In this document: positions 16,903 to 24,601 of the stretch, one piece after another
Layout: every line of letters begins with the position of its first letter
How positions within the stretch are numbered: position 1 is the stretch's first letter
NCBI GenBank assembly: GCA_038324085.1
Contig: JBBQHP010000013.1
Location: 37,631-101,630, forward strand
DNA from: Ga0077523 sp038324085
Lineage (GTDB): Bacteria; Pseudomonadota; Gammaproteobacteria; Burkholderiales; Ga0077523
Reading direction: 5' to 3'
DNA: 64,000 nt
The notes under the pieces: model-generated
Seen by the model: the letters and a program-made list of their open reading frames with translations, nothing else
Told to the model about the DNA's origin: nothing
Database searches by the model: none
Made by a program: the position numbers and the translations under genes

Positions 16903-17396
16903 CGAAGCCGCTCGATGCGCTGGGTGAGCGACAAGGACGCGGCGAGATCGTCCGCACGCCCCCTGCCCTGAATGTCGAGCGCCGGCGCGAGTTCCGCCAA
17001 CGGCACCATCACGAAAGCGCGCTGATGCATTCTCGGGTGCGGCACGGTAAGGCCGTCCTCGCGGTGCTCGTGATCGCCGTACAGAAGCAGGTCCAGATCG
17101 AGGGTGCGTGGCCCGTTCAGGTGCTCGCGGACCCTGCCGTGCTCGCGTTCGATGGCGAGCAGCCGATCGAGCAGGTCGCGCGCCGCGAGCAGGGTCTCGA
17201 TGCGGGCGACGGCATTCACGAAATCCGGCTGCCCGGCAAAGCCGATCGGCGCCGTGCGATAGAACGCGGACACCGCTTCGACGCGCGTTCCGGGCAGCCC
17301 GGCCAGCGCTTCGAGCGCACCCGCGAGCTGCCGGTCGGGCATCTCGAGATTGGAACCGAGTCCGATGTACGCCTCGACCGCGCCTTCAGGCCGCAC
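16899..17396 (-). CDS. folK: 6-hydroxymethyldihydropterin pyrophosphokinase (HPPK)
   Basis: The roughly 165-residue protein is a clear HPPK. It has AYIGLGSNLEMPDRQL at the start, VSAFYRTAPIGFAGQPDFVNAV, and the signature GPRTLDLDLLLYGD followed by LTVPHPRMHQRAFVMVPL. HPPK activates hydroxymethyldihydropterin with ATP for joining to the benzoate moiety. The GTG at 17396 is the best start and overlaps the end of the MfnB-like gene by 11 bases. Its coupling to mfnB, and the dihydropteroate-synthase-like gene in the same island, suggest it serves H4MPT. It could also be the cell's folate enzyme. Confidence 0.9.
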   Translation of the reverse strand: MRPEGAVEAYIGLGSNLEMPDRQLAGALEALAGLPGTRVEAVSAFYRTAPIGFAGQPDFVNAVARIETLLAARDLLDRLLAIEREHGRVREHLNGPRTLDLDLLLYGDHEHREDGLTVPHPRMHQRAFVMVPLAELAPALDIQGRGRADDLAASLSLTQRIERLR

Positions 17397-18111
17397 GCGC
17401 GAGTTCCCGGCAGCGCGCGGTGAAGCGACGCACGCGCACCGCATCGATGCCCGCCTTCCGGTCATCGTCGACACAGACTCCGCTGCGGACACCGACGATG
17501 TCGGCGCCGAGCGCGACCAGCCGTTCGACGTGCTCCAGGCGAATGGCGCCAGCCAGCGCGACCGCGAGACCGGCCGCATGCGCATCCGCCGCGAAGCCTG
17601 CGAGCGCCGCATCGCCTTGCGCGTCGAACAGCGAACGGCCATCCTTGATCGCGGTGTCGAGCATCACGACGTCGCACTCGGCAGCGACGGCGGCGGCGAG
17701 CACCGCACCGGGCTCGAGGCCGCCGAACCGCGCATGGTCCGCGTATCCGGCGGCCACGACGGTCACGCCCGCCACCTGATCGCGGCATGCGCGCCGCACC
17801 GCGTTCATCACGTCGACCGCCTCCTGGATGTCGCGCACTCCATGCAATCCCGCCTTGACGTAGCGCGCACCGCTTGCGACAGCGCCCACGGCGGCCAGGG
17901 CAGCATTGCCGGGTCGATGATCCAGATCGCCGATCGAGGCGGCAAACAGGGTGTCCCGCTCGCCGACCCCGTCGGCAATGGCGCGGATGATCCACGGGTA
18001 GTTGGCGCCGAGCGAACCTTCGTCGACGTTCTTGACGTCGATGATGTCGGCGCCGCCGGCGTGCGCGGCGCGCGCTTCTTCCAGGCTGATCGCGCTGACC
18101 AGCACCCGCAT
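17386..18111 (-). CDS. mfnB: (5-formylfuran-3-yl)methyl phosphate synthase, MfnB family
   Basis: The 241-residue TIM-barrel protein matches MfnB. It begins MRVLVSAISLEEARAAHAGG, has ADIIDVKNVDEGSLGANYPW with the characteristic lysine, then ARYVKAGLHGV and VVMLDTAIKDGRSLFD with a second lysine. MfnB makes the furan ring from two glyceraldehyde 3-phosphate molecules, the first step of methylofuran synthesis. The ATG at 18111 matches the family start. It lies 5 bases after the stop of the LprI-like gene and overlaps folK downstream. Confidence 0.92.
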   Translation of the reverse strand: MRVLVSAISLEEARAAHAGGADIIDVKNVDEGSLGANYPWIIRAIADGVGERDTLFAASIGDLDHRPGNAALAAVGAVASGARYVKAGLHGVRDIQEAVDVMNAVRRACRDQVAGVTVVAAGYADHARFGGLEPGAVLAAAVAAECDVVMLDTAIKDGRSLFDAQGDAALAGFAADAHAAGLAVALAGAIRLEHVERLVALGADIVGVRSGVCVDDDRKAGIDAVRVRRFTARCRELARAA

Positions 18112-18116
18112 GGCGG

Positions 18117-18434
18117 TCAGTTCTGATCGAGGAACAAGGTGCGCTCCTCGTAAGCGTGCAGCAGGCAGGGCACGTCGCCACACGCATCGCGTACCTCCGT
18201 CTCCCAGGCCCGCTGTTCGAGCCGGATCTCCTCGCGTCGCTCGTCGCTCTTCGCGCGGCGGTAGACCTGGAAGAACGAGAAGGCCAGGCGCTCGTTGGCC
18301 TCGCTCACACGATCATTGGAACAGATCAGCCGCTCGACGGAGCTCTTCGGCTTGCTGCAATCCTGTGCCGCGCCGGCAGACCCTGCGATGGCAACGCACG
18401 CCAGCAATGCCAATGCACAACAGGTCCGGATCAT
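18117..18434 (-). CDS. LprI-like (DUF1311) secreted protein
   Basis: The 105-residue protein starts with a signal peptide: MIRTCCALALLACVAIAGSA, with likely cleavage after AGAA. The mature part has four cysteines, in DCSKPKSSVERLICSND and VRDACGDVPCL, the pattern of the lysozyme-inhibitor-LprI N-terminal domain. It probably works in the periplasm with two disulfides. The ATG at 18434 was chosen over one at 18461 because it begins directly at the signal peptide. It is wedged between the hydrolase gene and mfnB on the same strand, with no evident link to C1 metabolism. Confidence 0.75.
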   Translation of the reverse strand: MIRTCCALALLACVAIAGSAGAAQDCSKPKSSVERLICSNDRVSEANERLAFSFFQVYRRAKSDERREEIRLEQRAWETEVRDACGDVPCLLHAYEERTLFLDQN

Positions 18435-18467
18435 GAGCGTTCTCCCCGCATCGACAGGCACTGCATT

Positions 18468-19343
18468 CTAGGGCGCGATGAAGCGTTCGATCAGGGCGTT
18501 CACGCGCTCGCCACGCTCATGCACGACCCAGTGCGATGCGTCCGGGATGCGCTCCACGCGCAGGTCGTCCACGTGATCCTCGAGCCCGTCGAGCACGCCC
18601 GGCAACAGGGCGCAATCGCGTTCGCCCCAGATCACCAGCGTCGGAACGCGCACGTGAAACTGGGCGGGGTCGAGCACGGGGAACGGCGTATCCGGTTCCG
18701 GCGGATGCAGCGGCGAGGCCCGATACCAGTTGAGCATCGAGCTCAGCGCGCCCGGCTGCGACCAGGCATCGACATAGCCGGCGACCGTTGCCGGCGAAGC
18801 GTCGCCGTCGTTCGCTCCCCATTGCTCGACGGTCATGCGTTTCAGGCGCCGGTAGCCGCCTTCGACCAGCACGCGCTCCGCCTTGTCCGTCCGTAACAGC
18901 GTCATGTACGCGCTCGCCGCCACCTGCGCCGGATTGTCCTGCAGTTCGCGCAGGAATGTGATCGGATGCGGCGCATTGAGGATCACCAGTTTGTCGACGC
19001 GGTCCGCGTGCCACGCCGCGACGTTCCACGCGATTGCCCCACCCCAGTCATGCGCCACGAGCGTGAAGCGCTCGTGACCGAGCGCCGTGGCGAGCTGGAT
19101 GACATCCTCCACCAGCGGCTTGGCGCGGTAGTCGCGGACCGCGGGCGGCTTGGACGACAGGTTGTAGCCGCGCTGATCCGGGGCGACGCAGTGATGGGTC
19201 GCGGCGAAATGTTCGAGCTGTCGTCGCCACATTCCGGAATATTCCGGAAACCCGTGCAGGAACAGCAGCAGTGGACCGGACCCCGCTTCGAGCAGGTGCA
19301 GGTGCTGGCCGTTGTCGAGATCGACGGAACGCGAACCAATCAT
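18468..19343 (-). CDS. Alpha/beta hydrolase, epoxide-hydrolase-like
   Basis: The 291-residue protein has the alpha/beta hydrolase fold. An oxyanion-hole HGFP lies at residues 30-33, a nucleophile Asp99 in VAHDWGGAIAW, an acid in IWGERDCALL, and a catalytic His in DASHWVVHE near 270. Asp as nucleophile with HGxP points to epoxide hydrolase or haloalkane dehalogenase rather than an esterase; the HGFP motif favours epoxide hydrolase. The ATG at 19343 sits at the family's usual start. It runs toward the LprI-like gene with 33 bases between them. Confidence 0.85.
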   Translation of the reverse strand: MIGSRSVDLDNGQHLHLLEAGSGPLLLFLHGFPEYSGMWRRQLEHFAATHHCVAPDQRGYNLSSKPPAVRDYRAKPLVEDVIQLATALGHERFTLVAHDWGGAIAWNVAAWHADRVDKLVILNAPHPITFLRELQDNPAQVAASAYMTLLRTDKAERVLVEGGYRRLKRMTVEQWGANDGDASPATVAGYVDAWSQPGALSSMLNWYRASPLHPPEPDTPFPVLDPAQFHVRVPTLVIWGERDCALLPGVLDGLEDHVDDLRVERIPDASHWVVHERGERVNALIERFIAP

Positions 19344-19483
19344 GTCACGATGGTACCGCGACTGGCGTGCATCCAGATGCTCCCGTGGTGCGTAACCTGC
19401 CAGACGGTGGCGCGTGTTTTGGCGATCGGATATGGTCCGGACGCCGCCACGACGACGGCGCAACCCGCACTCAGGAGATCTGA

Positions 19484-19816
19484 TTGGACACCTACTATCA
19501 TCCGCAAGACCTCGGCAAGTTCAGCGACATGGGCAAAGCGAATCCCGAGCTGTGGGAGAAATTCATGGCCTACTATGGCGCCGTGTTCGCCGAAGGCGCC
19601 CTGACTGCGCGCGAGAAGGCCCTGATCGCACTCGGGGTATCGCACGCGGTGCAATGCCCCTACTGCATCGATGCCTATACCCAGGCGTCGCTCGAGCAGG
19701 GCTCGAACATCGAGGAGATGACCGAAGCCGTGCACGTCGCCTGCGCAATCCGCGGTGGCGCTTCCCTGGTCCACGGCGTGCAGATGCGCAACGTGGCCGG
19801 GAAGCTGTCCATGTGA
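19484..19816 (+). CDS. AhpD-like carboxymuconolactone-decarboxylase family protein, ArsS-associated type
   Basis: The 110-residue protein has the CMD/AhpD helical fold with a redox CxxC in AVQCPYCIDAYTQ and the following YTQASLEQGSNIEEMTEAVHVAC. This matches the family described as arsenosugar biosynthesis-associated peroxidase-like proteins, which usually sits beside arsS, as here. It could be a thiol-peroxidase-like partner, but activity is unproven. The gene begins with TTG at 19484, and the arsS ATG follows its stop by 25 bases. Confidence 0.85.
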   Translation: MDTYYHPQDLGKFSDMGKANPELWEKFMAYYGAVFAEGALTAREKALIALGVSHAVQCPYCIDAYTQASLEQGSNIEEMTEAVHVACAIRGGASLVHGVQMRNVAGKLSM

Positions 19817-19841
19817 TCGAGATCTCCGGAGTCCGCCCGTC

Positions 19842-20882
19842 ATGGTAGTTCGCACCCTCGCATTCCGCGGCGCGGCGCTGGCCTCGAGCCGGACGCAGCT
19901 CGACACGCTGGCCCGCCCCGCCGGCTGGCCGACCTTCGACGACCGGATGGCAGCTGCCGGCCTGGGTCCGCTGCACGCCACGGGGATCGACGTGTTCCAG
20001 ATCAACGTCGGCAAGTTCTGCAACCAGACCTGCCGCCACTGCCATGTGGACGCCGGCCCGGATCGCAAGGAGCAAATGAGCCGCGAGACCGCCGAGCACT
20101 GCATGCGTGCGTTCGCGCAGACCGACATTCCCACGCTCGACATCACCGGTGGCGCGCCCGAGCTGAACGAGAACTTCCGCTGGCTGGTGACGGAGGCGCG
20201 CGCGCTCGGTCGCCACGTGATGGATCGCTGCAATTTGAGCATCCTGCTGTTGAAGCCCCAGCAAGGGCTCGCGGAGTTCCTCGCCGAGCATCGCGTGGAG
20301 GTGGTCGCCTCGTTGCCCTACTTCCGCCCGACCCAGGCCGATGCGCAACGCGGCGAAGGTATCTTCGACAAGTCGGTCGAAGCGCTGCAGAAGCTCAATG
20401 CCCTGGGCTACGGCCGCGAGGGCAGCGGTCTCGTGCTGAATCTCGTGCACAACCCGGTGGGCGCGTTCCTGCCGCCCGCGCAGAAGAGCATCGAGGCGCA
20501 GTACCGACGCGAGCTGGCGCGGCAGTTCGACATCACGTTCAACAATCTCTACACCATCACCAACATGCCGATCAGCCGCTTCCTCGAATTCCTGCTCGAC
20601 AGCGGCAACTTCGAGGGCTACATGGAACGGATCGCGAACGCCTTCAATCCGGCGGCCGCGCAGGCGGTCATGTGTCGCAACACGATCTCGGTCGGCTGGG
20701 AAGGCACGCTCTACGATTGCGACTTCAACCAGATGCTGGAATTGCCCGTGTCCACCGGACCGGCGCCGCACGTACGCGATTTCGACGCCGCGGCGCTGGC
20801 TCGCCGCCGGATCGTGACCGCGAATCACTGCTACGGGTGCACGGCCGGGGCGGGGTCTTCGTGCGGCGGCGCGGTCGCGTGA
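19842..20882 (+). CDS. arsS: Radical SAM protein ArsS (arsenosugar biosynthesis family)
   Basis: The 346-residue protein has a radical SAM cluster motif in KFCNQTCRHCHVDAGP (Cys60, Cys64, Cys67). The C-terminal DUF3641-like part has further cysteines, in CDFNQML and in NHCYGCTAGAGSSCGG, likely binding auxiliary iron-sulfur clusters. The family transfers a 5'-deoxyadenosyl group to dimethylarsinate in the proposed arsenosugar route. No arsM or arsR lies in the window, so the substrate here is uncertain. It forms a two-gene unit with the AhpD-like protein. Confidence 0.88.
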   Translation: MVVRTLAFRGAALASSRTQLDTLARPAGWPTFDDRMAAAGLGPLHATGIDVFQINVGKFCNQTCRHCHVDAGPDRKEQMSRETAEHCMRAFAQTDIPTLDITGGAPELNENFRWLVTEARALGRHVMDRCNLSILLLKPQQGLAEFLAEHRVEVVASLPYFRPTQADAQRGEGIFDKSVEALQKLNALGYGREGSGLVLNLVHNPVGAFLPPAQKSIEAQYRRELARQFDITFNNLYTITNMPISRFLEFLLDSGNFEGYMERIANAFNPAAAQAVMCRNTISVGWEGTLYDCDFNQMLELPVSTGPAPHVRDFDAAALARRRIVTANHCYGCTAGAGSSCGGAVA

Positions 20883-20928
20883 TGCGTCGCGCCTGATCCG
20901 GCCTCGACCCCACCGGGCAGCGCGGACC

Positions 20929-22014
20929 TCATGGCGCCAGGGCCATGGCCGGAATGCGCTGGGCCAGCCACCAGACACCGAGCGCCCCGACCACCACCGA
21001 GATCGACCACGCGACCCTGCGATCCGGAATCTCGGTCACACCCGCGCGCCGCTCCAGCCGATCGACGCCGTGCAGCAGCAGCAGTGCCGCGGCGACGATG
21101 ACCAGCTGGCCCATTTCAACGCCGATGTTGAAGGCCGCGAGCGCGGGTACCAGCGCTTCGCGCGGCAGGCCGTACTCGCGCAGCACGCTCGCGAATCCGA
21201 AGCCGTGCATCAGACCGAACACGAACGTGAGCGGCCAGCGACGACCGACGTCGCGCACGAAGAAATTCTCCACGGCCACGTAGACGATGCTCGCGGCGAT
21301 CGCCGCCTCGACCCAGGCCGAAGGCGGCGCGACCACACCCAGGACCGCCAGCGACAGGGTGATCGAGTGCGCGAGCGTGAACGCCGTGATCACTTTCAGC
21401 AACGGCAGGAAGCGTCGGCCCCACACGATCGTGGCGACCAGGAATGCGATGTGATCGAAGCCGATGGCGATGTGCTCGACGCCGGCCACGAGATAGCGGC
21501 CGAATACCGCCCACGGACTTTCGCTGATCGTAAGGATCTCGATCGACGGCGTCGAGATCGACAGCAGGCCGAAGCGCCTGGAATCTCCGGTGACCGTGAT
21601 CATGTGCCGCGCGCGGGCATCGATGTCGGTGAACAGGGTCGATCGGTAGACGAGCGAGCCTTTGAACGCCGGGCAAGTGAACAGCCCTGCTGCCCGTAGG
21701 TGGTCCCCGGCCGGGAGGACCGAATCCATCCGCAGGCTGCAACGCGCAGCCGCCGTGCCCAGTTCGAGGCGGGCGCCGAGATAGGCTTCGATCTTCGGTC
21801 GGGCTTCGGCCAGCGCCGCAGGATCGACGACGCCATCGGCGGTGAGCAGCTTCACCTCCAGCGCGACTTCGACGTCGCGCGCGTTGAGTTCCATCGTCAC
21901 GCTGCCGAGGTGGCCGGACAGGTCCAGTTTGGCGCTCGAGAGCTGGGTATTGTGGGCCTGTGCGCTTGCGGTCAGACACAGCGCGGCCAGGAGTGCAAGG
22001 AGGCGAACGATCAT
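20929..22014 (-). CDS. HupE/UreJ-like membrane protein
   Basis: The 361-residue protein has a signal peptide (LLALLAALCLTASAQAHN) and a soluble N-terminal domain of about 150 residues. About six or seven membrane segments follow, in the order typical of HupE/UreJ_2 proteins. Conserved pieces are EHIAIGFDHIAFL, TAFTLAHSITLSLA and FGLMHGFGFA, with histidines that could bind metal. The family is linked to nickel or cobalt handling and to hydrogenase or urease loci, but none is near. The ATG at 22014 begins exactly at the signal peptide. Confidence 0.82.
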   Translation of the reverse strand: MIVRLLALLAALCLTASAQAHNTQLSSAKLDLSGHLGSVTMELNARDVEVALEVKLLTADGVVDPAALAEARPKIEAYLGARLELGTAAARCSLRMDSVLPAGDHLRAAGLFTCPAFKGSLVYRSTLFTDIDARARHMITVTGDSRRFGLLSISTPSIEILTISESPWAVFGRYLVAGVEHIAIGFDHIAFLVATIVWGRRFLPLLKVITAFTLAHSITLSLAVLGVVAPPSAWVEAAIAASIVYVAVENFFVRDVGRRWPLTFVFGLMHGFGFASVLREYGLPREALVPALAAFNIGVEMGQLVIVAAALLLLHGVDRLERRAGVTEIPDRRVAWSISVVVGALGVWWLAQRIPAMALAP

Positions 22015-22118
22015 CGAATCATCGTGCGAGGTTCGAAACAAGGACGAAGCATAGCGACGAAGCATGGCGGGCGACGACGCGGCCCGGGCCCGCGTCCGCA
22101 TTCCGGACGGGGTGCGGT

Positions 22119-23198
22119 CTACCGGTGCCCGAGGCGCGTGCGGGATTCGTCGTTCGGCAGTTGCGTCGACGGCGCCGTTCGCCCGGCGCGGACCGGTGCA
22201 TGCAGCAGGGTTCTCGCGCGCAACTGTCCGCAGCCGCCGTCGATCTCCTGACCCGCCGAATGCCTGAGCTTCGCCAGCACGCCACGCTGGTGCAGCGTCC
22301 GGACCAGGGCAGCCGTCCGCTCCGCGCTGGGACGCCGGAAGTCGAGCCCGTCGACGGCGTTGTAGGCGATGAAGTTCATCACGGCGTACTTCCCCGCCAG
22401 CAGCGCGGCGATGCGATCGACTTCTTCGTCGGTATCGTTGATGCCTTCGAGCAACGTCCACTGGTACTGGATCGGATACCCGGTCGCACGTGCATAGCGT
22501 TCGCCGAGCGCCACCAGATCGACGGGATCCATACGCGGCGCCCGGGGTAGCAGACGCGCGCGCAGATCGGCCCGCGTCGAATGCAACGACAGCGCGAGGG
22601 CGGGTTTCACCGTGCCGAGCGGCAGGCGCTCGAACACGCGGGCGTCTCCGACCGTCGAGAACACCAGGTTCTTGTGCGCGATCCCGCCCAGCGTGCCGAG
22701 CAGATCCATCGCCTCGAGCACGTTGTCCAGGTTGTGCGCGGGTTCGCCCATGCCCATGAAAACGACCTTGCGCACGGTCGTCCGCAGTCGCGCGAGCGCG
22801 ACCTGGGCCACCAGTTCTGCCGACCCGAGCTGCCGCGACAGCCCGCCCCGACCCGTCATGCAGAAGACGCAACCGACAGCACAGCCTACCTGGGATGAGA
22901 CGCACAGACCAGCGCGCGGCAACAGCACGCTCTCGACGGTCTGCCCGTCCGCGAGCCCGAGCAGCAGGCGCACAGAGCCGTCTTGCGCCGGGTGTTCCGA
23001 GCACAGTCGCGCAAGCCCGCCCAGCTCGGTTCCCAGCGCGGGCAACGCAGCGCGCAAACGGGCGGGCAGGAAGGCGTCGGCCTTGCGATGCCCGCTGTCC
23101 AGCGGCCGCCCCTGTGCCCAGGCCTGCAGCACGACATCCGCGTGGCACGGTTTGGCACCGTATTGGCGCAGCCTGTCGCGGACCTGTTCAATTTGCAT
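22119..23198 (-). CDS. RlmN/Cfr-like radical SAM RNA methyltransferase
   Basis: The 359-residue protein has CAVGCVFCMTGRGGL with Cys106, Cys110 and Cys113 for the 4Fe-4S cluster. It also has FMGMGEPAHNLDNVLEAM, FSTVGDARVFERL, and LRHSAGQEIDGGCGQL, whose late cysteine matches the methyl-carrying Cys of RlmN. RlmN methylates C2 of an adenosine in 23S rRNA and some tRNAs. Sequence wording differs from housekeeping RlmN (for example GQEI in place of GxDI), so it is probably a paralogue with unknown target. It stands alone between other genes. Confidence 0.82.
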   Translation of the reverse strand: MQIEQVRDRLRQYGAKPCHADVVLQAWAQGRPLDSGHRKADAFLPARLRAALPALGTELGGLARLCSEHPAQDGSVRLLLGLADGQTVESVLLPRAGLCVSSQVGCAVGCVFCMTGRGGLSRQLGSAELVAQVALARLRTTVRKVVFMGMGEPAHNLDNVLEAMDLLGTLGGIAHKNLVFSTVGDARVFERLPLGTVKPALALSLHSTRADLRARLLPRAPRMDPVDLVALGERYARATGYPIQYQWTLLEGINDTDEEVDRIAALLAGKYAVMNFIAYNAVDGLDFRRPSAERTAALVRTLHQRGVLAKLRHSAGQEIDGGCGQLRARTLLHAPVRAGRTAPSTQLPNDESRTRLGHR

Positions 23199-23299
23199 GG
23201 CGGGCCGGATGCTATCACCAGGCGAGTCCGAGCGACCGATCGCACCGTGCGCAGATTGGCGGGCGGCGATTCGCGATCGCCCGCCGGCGGGGGCGCAAG

Positions 23300-23325
23300 A
23301 AAAAACCGGCGCGTCGCCGCGCCGG
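23300..23325 (-). terminator. Rho-independent terminator after the cyclase-family gene
   Basis: Read on the minus strand, an 8-base GC stem (CCGGCGCG / CGCGCCGG, four-base loop) is followed by a run of six T. It lies about 20 bases past the stop of the cyclase-family gene and upstream of the RlmN-like gene, so it separates the two units. Confidence 0.8.
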
Positions 23326-23345
23326 CCTTCGACGGTCGAAGTCGG

Positions 23346-24413
23346 TCAGTACGCCGCGAGCGGGTTGCCGGGCGAGCCGGTCGCGCCGACCAGCTTGAGC
23401 GGAGCCCACGTGAACAGGAACTCGTAGGCCTTGTCCTCGGAGAGCTGATCGAGGTCGAGGTTCTCGAAGTTGGTGATGCCGCGCCGCACGAGCAGGTTCA
23501 TGTGGCAGTACACGGTCGATCCCGGAATGACCGGTGGGAACGCCTCGAGCGCCCAGGTATCGGACCCGATCATCGCGATCTTGCGCTCCGCCAGGTAGTC
23601 GCACAGTTCGGGATGCGCACCGGCCTCGCCGTCTCCGGCTTCGATCAGGTCCTTCGCGAGCTGCTCGTCGCTCTTCACTTTTTCCCCGCCCGGCCTGCCC
23701 AGGTGATTGGTCTTCCACAGCTTGGTCCAGCCGGTACGGAGCAGCACGACATCACCCTGGCTCGCGTCGGCGATGCCCTGCTTCTGCAACGCGGCCTTGT
23801 AATCCGCGACGGTGATCGCGTAGCCTTTCGGAAGCCGCTCGACGCCCTTCAACGCCGCGATGTCGATCAGGATGCCGCGCGTGAAGAACCCGGGCTGTTT
23901 CTCCGGGCCGTTCTTCTTGAAGCCACGGGACGTGCCTATGTCCTGCGCACGCTGGCCGTTGTACAGATACAGGCCGTCCTTCCAGCCCTGCACGCCTTCG
24001 ACCCGGATCGCCCCATGCGCGAGCCCGTCCCATTGCGTGCCGACCTGCCCGATCTCCGAGGTGACCATTTCGTCGAAGAAGGCCTGGTGGAAATTGTCGC
24101 CGGGCCACGGCAGCGGCCCGATCGTCTCGTTCGTGCCGCTCGGAATGGTCAGCGTGAACGTGCGTCCCGGAACCAGCGGCATGTGATTGCTGTAGGGCAT
24201 GCCGAGTGTGGCGGTCTTGCCGCGTTTCACCAATTTCACCGCCTCGAGCCGCTTCTGGGGCGTGATGTAGTTGGCGGCGCCGATCTCGTCGTCGGGCCCA
24301 TGGGCTGCAGGCCACCACTTCTCGTCCACCGGATTGTTGTCCGCGTGCGCGAGCATCACAGCGCACGTCGTGCCCAACAAACCCGCCACAAGCAACCGTA
24401 TCGACTTGCTCAT
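23346..24413 (-). CDS. Secreted cyclase-family (KynB-like) hydrolase
   Basis: The 355-residue protein has an N-terminal signal peptide (LLVAGLLGTTCAVMLAHA) and belongs to the PF04199 cyclase/kynurenine-formamidase/isatin-hydrolase family. The family's metal motif HxGTHxDxxxH appears here as VGTQWDGLAHG, with Gln in place of the second His. That marks a distinct subfamily and a possibly different metal site. The substrate is unknown; amide or lactone hydrolysis is likely. An AGGGAGAA ribosome-binding site precedes the ATG at 24413. It is divergent from a FadR-type regulator. Confidence 0.8.
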   Translation of the reverse strand: MSKSIRLLVAGLLGTTCAVMLAHADNNPVDEKWWPAAHGPDDEIGAANYITPQKRLEAVKLVKRGKTATLGMPYSNHMPLVPGRTFTLTIPSGTNETIGPLPWPGDNFHQAFFDEMVTSEIGQVGTQWDGLAHGAIRVEGVQGWKDGLYLYNGQRAQDIGTSRGFKKNGPEKQPGFFTRGILIDIAALKGVERLPKGYAITVADYKAALQKQGIADASQGDVVLLRTGWTKLWKTNHLGRPGGEKVKSDEQLAKDLIEAGDGEAGAHPELCDYLAERKIAMIGSDTWALEAFPPVIPGSTVYCHMNLLVRRGITNFENLDLDQLSEDKAYEFLFTWAPLKLVGATGSPGNPLAAY

Positions 24414-24560
24414 ATGCGCTTCTCCCTTTTGGTTTGAGTTGTCTTCCAGACCTCGGTATCTCTGACCGATGTCGTACCGCACGCCACGCGTCGCGCGACG
24501 CCACTGCCCTGCTGAACGATCGGCTCGGAACCGACCGGCTCGTTGTCCAGGTGATTTTTC

Positions 24561-24590
24561 TGCACTGGTATGATGATCATGTTCTCATAT
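24561..24590. promoter_or_regulatory. Possible FadR-family operator between the cyclase gene and its regulator
   Basis: The intergenic region is AT-rich here compared with its surroundings. It carries the perfect 8-base palindrome ATGATCAT at 24573-24580, flanked by TGGT and GTTC. GntR/FadR regulators bind short palindromes of this kind, often next to their own gene. It sits just 21 bases before the regulator's start. The match is by general form only. Confidence 0.35.
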
Positions 24591-24601
24591 AACCGAACGC
24601 C

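Noticed and set aside
20929..23148. A 739-codon minus-strand frame that seems to join the RlmN-like and HupE/UreJ-like genes
   Set aside because: The first part is a shadow of the RlmN-like gene in another frame. Only the part from 22014 onward has signal peptide and family motifs.
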